Source of the DNA: JAWABC01 sp043810595
Lineage (GTDB): Archaea > Nanobdellota > Nanobdellia > SCGC-AAA011-G17 > VGLX01
Assembly: GCA_043810595.1 (NCBI GenBank)
Contig: JBDRNX010000034.1
Location: 1-15,719 of the forward strand
Length of the DNA stretch: 15,719 nucleotides
Direction of reading: 5' to 3'
The position numbers and the translations under genes are program-made. Positions 13,868 to 15,719 of this stretch are shown here, in pieces (positions within the stretch are counted from its first letter, which is position 1; the number at the start of each line of letters is the position of its first letter). The notes beneath the pieces are model-generated. The model ran no database searches. It was not told the DNA's origin and worked only from the letters and a program-made list of their open reading frames with translations.

Positions 13868-14338
13868 ATGAACAAAAAGGGTTATTTGAAGACTTTGGAA
13901 GCAATCATCGCTATAATTCTTCTTCTTGTAGTCGTTTACACAGTCATTCCCAAGTATATTGAGCCAAGGCCTGAACCCCCTATTGCTGTTCAGGATGCTC
14001 AGCGTTTCATAGTTAACGACATCTCAAGTGATGATGAGTTGAGGGCGACAATTCTTACTTCTACCGACGATGCTCTTATATCTTCGGGTGTTGAGAAGGT
14101 TGTTAGGGAGCACATGCTTCCCAATTACGACTTTGTTTGTGCTATATGCCCTCAGACGAGTGCTTGTGTTATGCCCAGCCCTCTTGACAAGAGCGTTTAC
14201 ATGAGTGACGTTTTTGTAGCTTCCAGTATGGGTTTCTCTTTGGGTGAGCAGAGGCCTAAGATTGTTCGTTTCTGGATGTGGCAGAAGCCTACTAATGAGT
14301 TGGCTTTTTATAATGCCTGCCGGGTTGTTAGAGTATGA
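13868..14338 (+). CDS. Second pilin-like protein with MNKKG N-terminus and four cysteines
   Basis: The 156-residue product has Lys-Lys-Gly at 3-5, Glu11 and a hydrophobic helix (about 12-28, AIIAIILLLVVVYTVIP), a prepilin-like start. Glu is at +6 if cut after Gly5, one residue further than usual. The outer domain is short and has four cysteines: Cys91, Cys94, Cys100 (CAICPQTSAC) and Cys151, which could form two disulfides or a metal site. It is a candidate major or minor pilin for the upstream machine. Its last bases overlap the archease start (ATGA). A possible leaderless promoter precedes it. No named family is recognised. Confidence 0.75.
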   Translation: MNKKGYLKTLEAIIAIILLLVVVYTVIPKYIEPRPEPPIAVQDAQRFIVNDISSDDELRATILTSTDDALISSGVEKVVREHMLPNYDFVCAICPQTSACVMPSPLDKSVYMSDVFVASSMGFSLGEQRPKIVRFWMWQKPTNELAFYNACRVVRV

Positions 14339-14757
14339 AGTTCAAGTTTTTCCCCCATACAGCTGACGCAAAGTTTCAGGCTTACGGCAAGACTCTTGAC
14401 GAGGCTTTTTCTAACGCTGCTCTTGCCATGTTTTCCATAATGGTTGATGCAAAGTCTGTTGACAAGAAAATTTCTAAGAAAATTTCTGTTAAAGCTTTCG
14501 ACCTCAACGCCTTGCTTTACAAATTTCTTGAGAGGCTTCTTTATTTTCTCGACACCCAGTATTTTTTCCTTGCTGGTGTTAAAAGGCTGAAGGTAGTCAA
14601 GAAGGGTAAGGGTTTTTCTTTAAGTTGTGAGGTTGTTGGTGATAAATTCAGGGAGAAGTATGAGCTTCTTGGCTCTGTTAAGGCAGTTACTTATAACCAG
14701 ATGTTTGTTAAGAAGGTGAAAGGTAAGTATGTTTTGCAGGTTGTTGTTGATTTGTGA
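14335..14757 (+). CDS. Archease (RtcB activator)
   Basis: The 140-residue product is an archease, the cofactor that helps RtcB form its guanylylated intermediate and turn over in tRNA splicing and RNA repair. The N-terminal FFPHTADAKF contains the conserved HTAD (8-11), the middle has the family helix LNALLYKFLERLLYFLD, and the C-terminal part carries the AVTYNQMFV motif and ends in VVVDL, whose Asp is a usual metal ligand. Length is normal for the family. The ATG overlaps the stop of the second pilin-like gene, while rtcB follows after 44 bases with its own promoter, so archease appears to be transcribed mainly from the pilus side. Confidence 0.93.
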   Translation: MKFKFFPHTADAKFQAYGKTLDEAFSNAALAMFSIMVDAKSVDKKISKKISVKAFDLNALLYKFLERLLYFLDTQYFFLAGVKRLKVVKKGKGFSLSCEVVGDKFREKYELLGSVKAVTYNQMFVKKVKGKYVLQVVVDL

Positions 14758-14771
14758 TTTAATCAATAATT

Positions 14772-14779
14772 TTTTAAAC
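14772..14779 (+). promoter_or_regulatory. TATA box of a leaderless promoter for rtcB
   Basis: TTTTAAAC-type sequence (14772-14779) is centred 26 bases before the ATG at 14802, with no SD in between. This matches the leaderless arrangement of other genes in the window. Confidence 0.45.
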
Positions 14780-14801
14780 TTTCCCTACCAGCTATTTCTC
14801 T

Positions 14802-15719
14802 ATGGAGCCTAAAAAAGTGAATGACTATACCTGGAAGATAGAAAAGCAGGGTCAGATGCGTGTTCCCGCTATTATCTTCGCTTCTGAAGCCTTGATGAAA
14901 AAAATCAGAGAAGACAGGACGTTGCAGCAGGCTGCTAACGTTGCGACTTTGCCCGGTATCGTTAAGCATTCACTTACCATGCCTGATGCTCATGAGGGTT
15001 ACGGGTTCCCGATTGGTGGTGTTGCTGCTTTCGACCTTGACGAAGGTATAATCTCACCGGGCGGTGTGGGTTATGATATCAACTGTGGTGTTCGCTTGCT
15101 AAGAACTGATTTCACAGAGAGAGATATAGCTAACAAAAGGAAAGAGCTTCTTGATGAAATCTTCAAGGAGGTTCCTGCTGGTGTTGGTCGTGCTGGGATT
15201 ACAAAACTTTCTCGTGATGTTCTTCTTGATATTCTTGAGAACGGTGCTGAGTGGGCTTTGAGGAATGGTTATGGTAAGAAAGATGACTTATTGAAGTGTG
15301 AGGAGAACGGGAAGATTAAGGGTGCTAACCATAATGATGTTTCTTCCACAGCTCTTGCTCGGGGTATGCCTCAGCTCGGCACTCTAGGTTCTGGTAATCA
15401 CTTCTTGGAATTCCAAAAAGTTGATAAGATTTATGATGAGAAGGTTGCTAAACTTTTCGGTATCGATTCTGTTGGTCAGGTTACTGTTATGATTCATTGC
15501 GGTAGTCGTGGTATAGGTCACCAGATAGCATCCGATTACATCCAGAAGATGGAATCGAAATATGGTTTCAGGCATCTCGCAGATAGGGAGCTTGTTAACG
15601 CTCCTATAAATTCTGATCTTGGTAAGCAGTATTATTCTGCTATGTGTTGTGCCATCAACTACGCTTTCTGCAATCGTCAGATGATTGCCCACTGGGTTAG
15701 GGATGTTTTCAGTAAGGTG
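14802..15719 (+). CDS. rtcB: RNA-splicing ligase RtcB, N-terminal 306 residues (runs off the right end)
   Basis: RtcB joins 2',3'-cyclic phosphate and 5'-OH RNA ends with GTP and Mn, sealing tRNA exons after intron removal. The visible 306 of about 480 residues hold PDAHEGYGFPIGG (61-73), the metal ligands Asp92 and Cys95 in GYDINCGVR, His200 in GSGNHFLEF and His232 in HCGSRG, matching the spacing in archaeal RtcB. The frame is open to the last base. No intein interrupts the visible part, unlike the Pyrococcus horikoshii gene. The ATG at 14802 is set by the leaderless promoter 26 bases upstream and by the MRVPAIIFAS segment near residue 20. Archease lies just before it. Confidence 0.95.
   Translation, partial: MEPKKVNDYTWKIEKQGQMRVPAIIFASEALMKKIREDRTLQQAANVATLPGIVKHSLTMPDAHEGYGFPIGGVAAFDLDEGIISPGGVGYDINCGVRLLRTDFTERDIANKRKELLDEIFKEVPAGVGRAGITKLSRDVLLDILENGAEWALRNGYGKKDDLLKCEENGKIKGANHNDVSSTALARGMPQLGTLGSGNHFLEFQKVDKIYDEKVAKLFGIDSVGQVTVMIHCGSRGIGHQIASDYIQKMESKYGFRHLADRELVNAPINSDLGKQYYSAMCCAINYAFCNRQMIAHWVRDVFSKV

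Noticed and set aside
14802..15719. Possible intein in RtcB
   Set aside because: The visible RtcB frame is continuous through the metal-ligand motifs with normal family spacing; the part beyond 15719 cannot be seen.

Overview
The window looks like a piece of a DPANN-type archaeal genome (Woesearchaeota/Pacearchaeota-like; the phylum is inferred, not shown). The evidence is archaeal TATA boxes placed 26 bases before start codons (leaderless genes), GGTG-type Shine-Dalgarno (SD) sites before other genes, an archaellum/type IV pilus type ATPase with split TadC-like membrane proteins, pilin-like N-termini of the form MxKKG, an archease-RtcB pair, AlaX, and a large surface protein with a C-terminal anchor.

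Layout. (1) Positions 1-694, plus strand: the tail of an unidentified gene, then a small RBBP9-like serine hydrolase. (2) Positions 689-4145, minus strand: read from the right, a LAGLIDADG protein with helix-turn-helix domains, the alanyl-tRNA editing protein AlaX, rubrerythrin, a 38-residue micro-protein chained by ATGA and TTGA overlaps, and an endonuclease IV-like TIM barrel. This is a small stress and quality-control group with at least two promoters. (3) Positions 4146-8247: a 1179-residue cell-surface protein on the minus strand (seven FG-GAP blades, about five Ig-like domains, poly-Gly, a membrane anchor). It lies between two near-perfect inverted repeats, which are themselves flanked by a 7-base direct repeat; no transposase is visible. 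(4) Positions 8248-8874: a metallo-beta-lactamase-fold hydrolase. (5) Positions 8935-14338: a tightly packed type IV pilus-like operon with ATPase, 60-residue helical protein, TadC-like protein with a long cytoplasmic extension, second TadC-like protein, and two pilin-like membrane-anchored proteins. (6) Positions 14335-15719: archease, whose start overlaps the last pilin-like gene, then RtcB, which runs off the right end and has its own leaderless promoter.

How the parts may work together. The ATPase and the two TadC-like proteins form the motor and platform of a pilus-like machine, and the two MxKKG proteins are candidate subunits. The FG-GAP/Ig protein is a likely adhesin, and surface attachment by pilus plus adhesin would suit a DPANN lifestyle; this link is inference. 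Archease activates RtcB in tRNA splicing and RNA repair. AlaX clears mischarged tRNA-Ala, rubrerythrin detoxifies peroxide, and the endonuclease IV-like protein would repair abasic DNA. No rRNA, tRNA, CRISPR array or recognisable transposase gene was seen. The gene-free stretches 4146-4415 and 7956-8247 hold promoters, the two inverted-repeat arms and a possible 30-codon reading frame.
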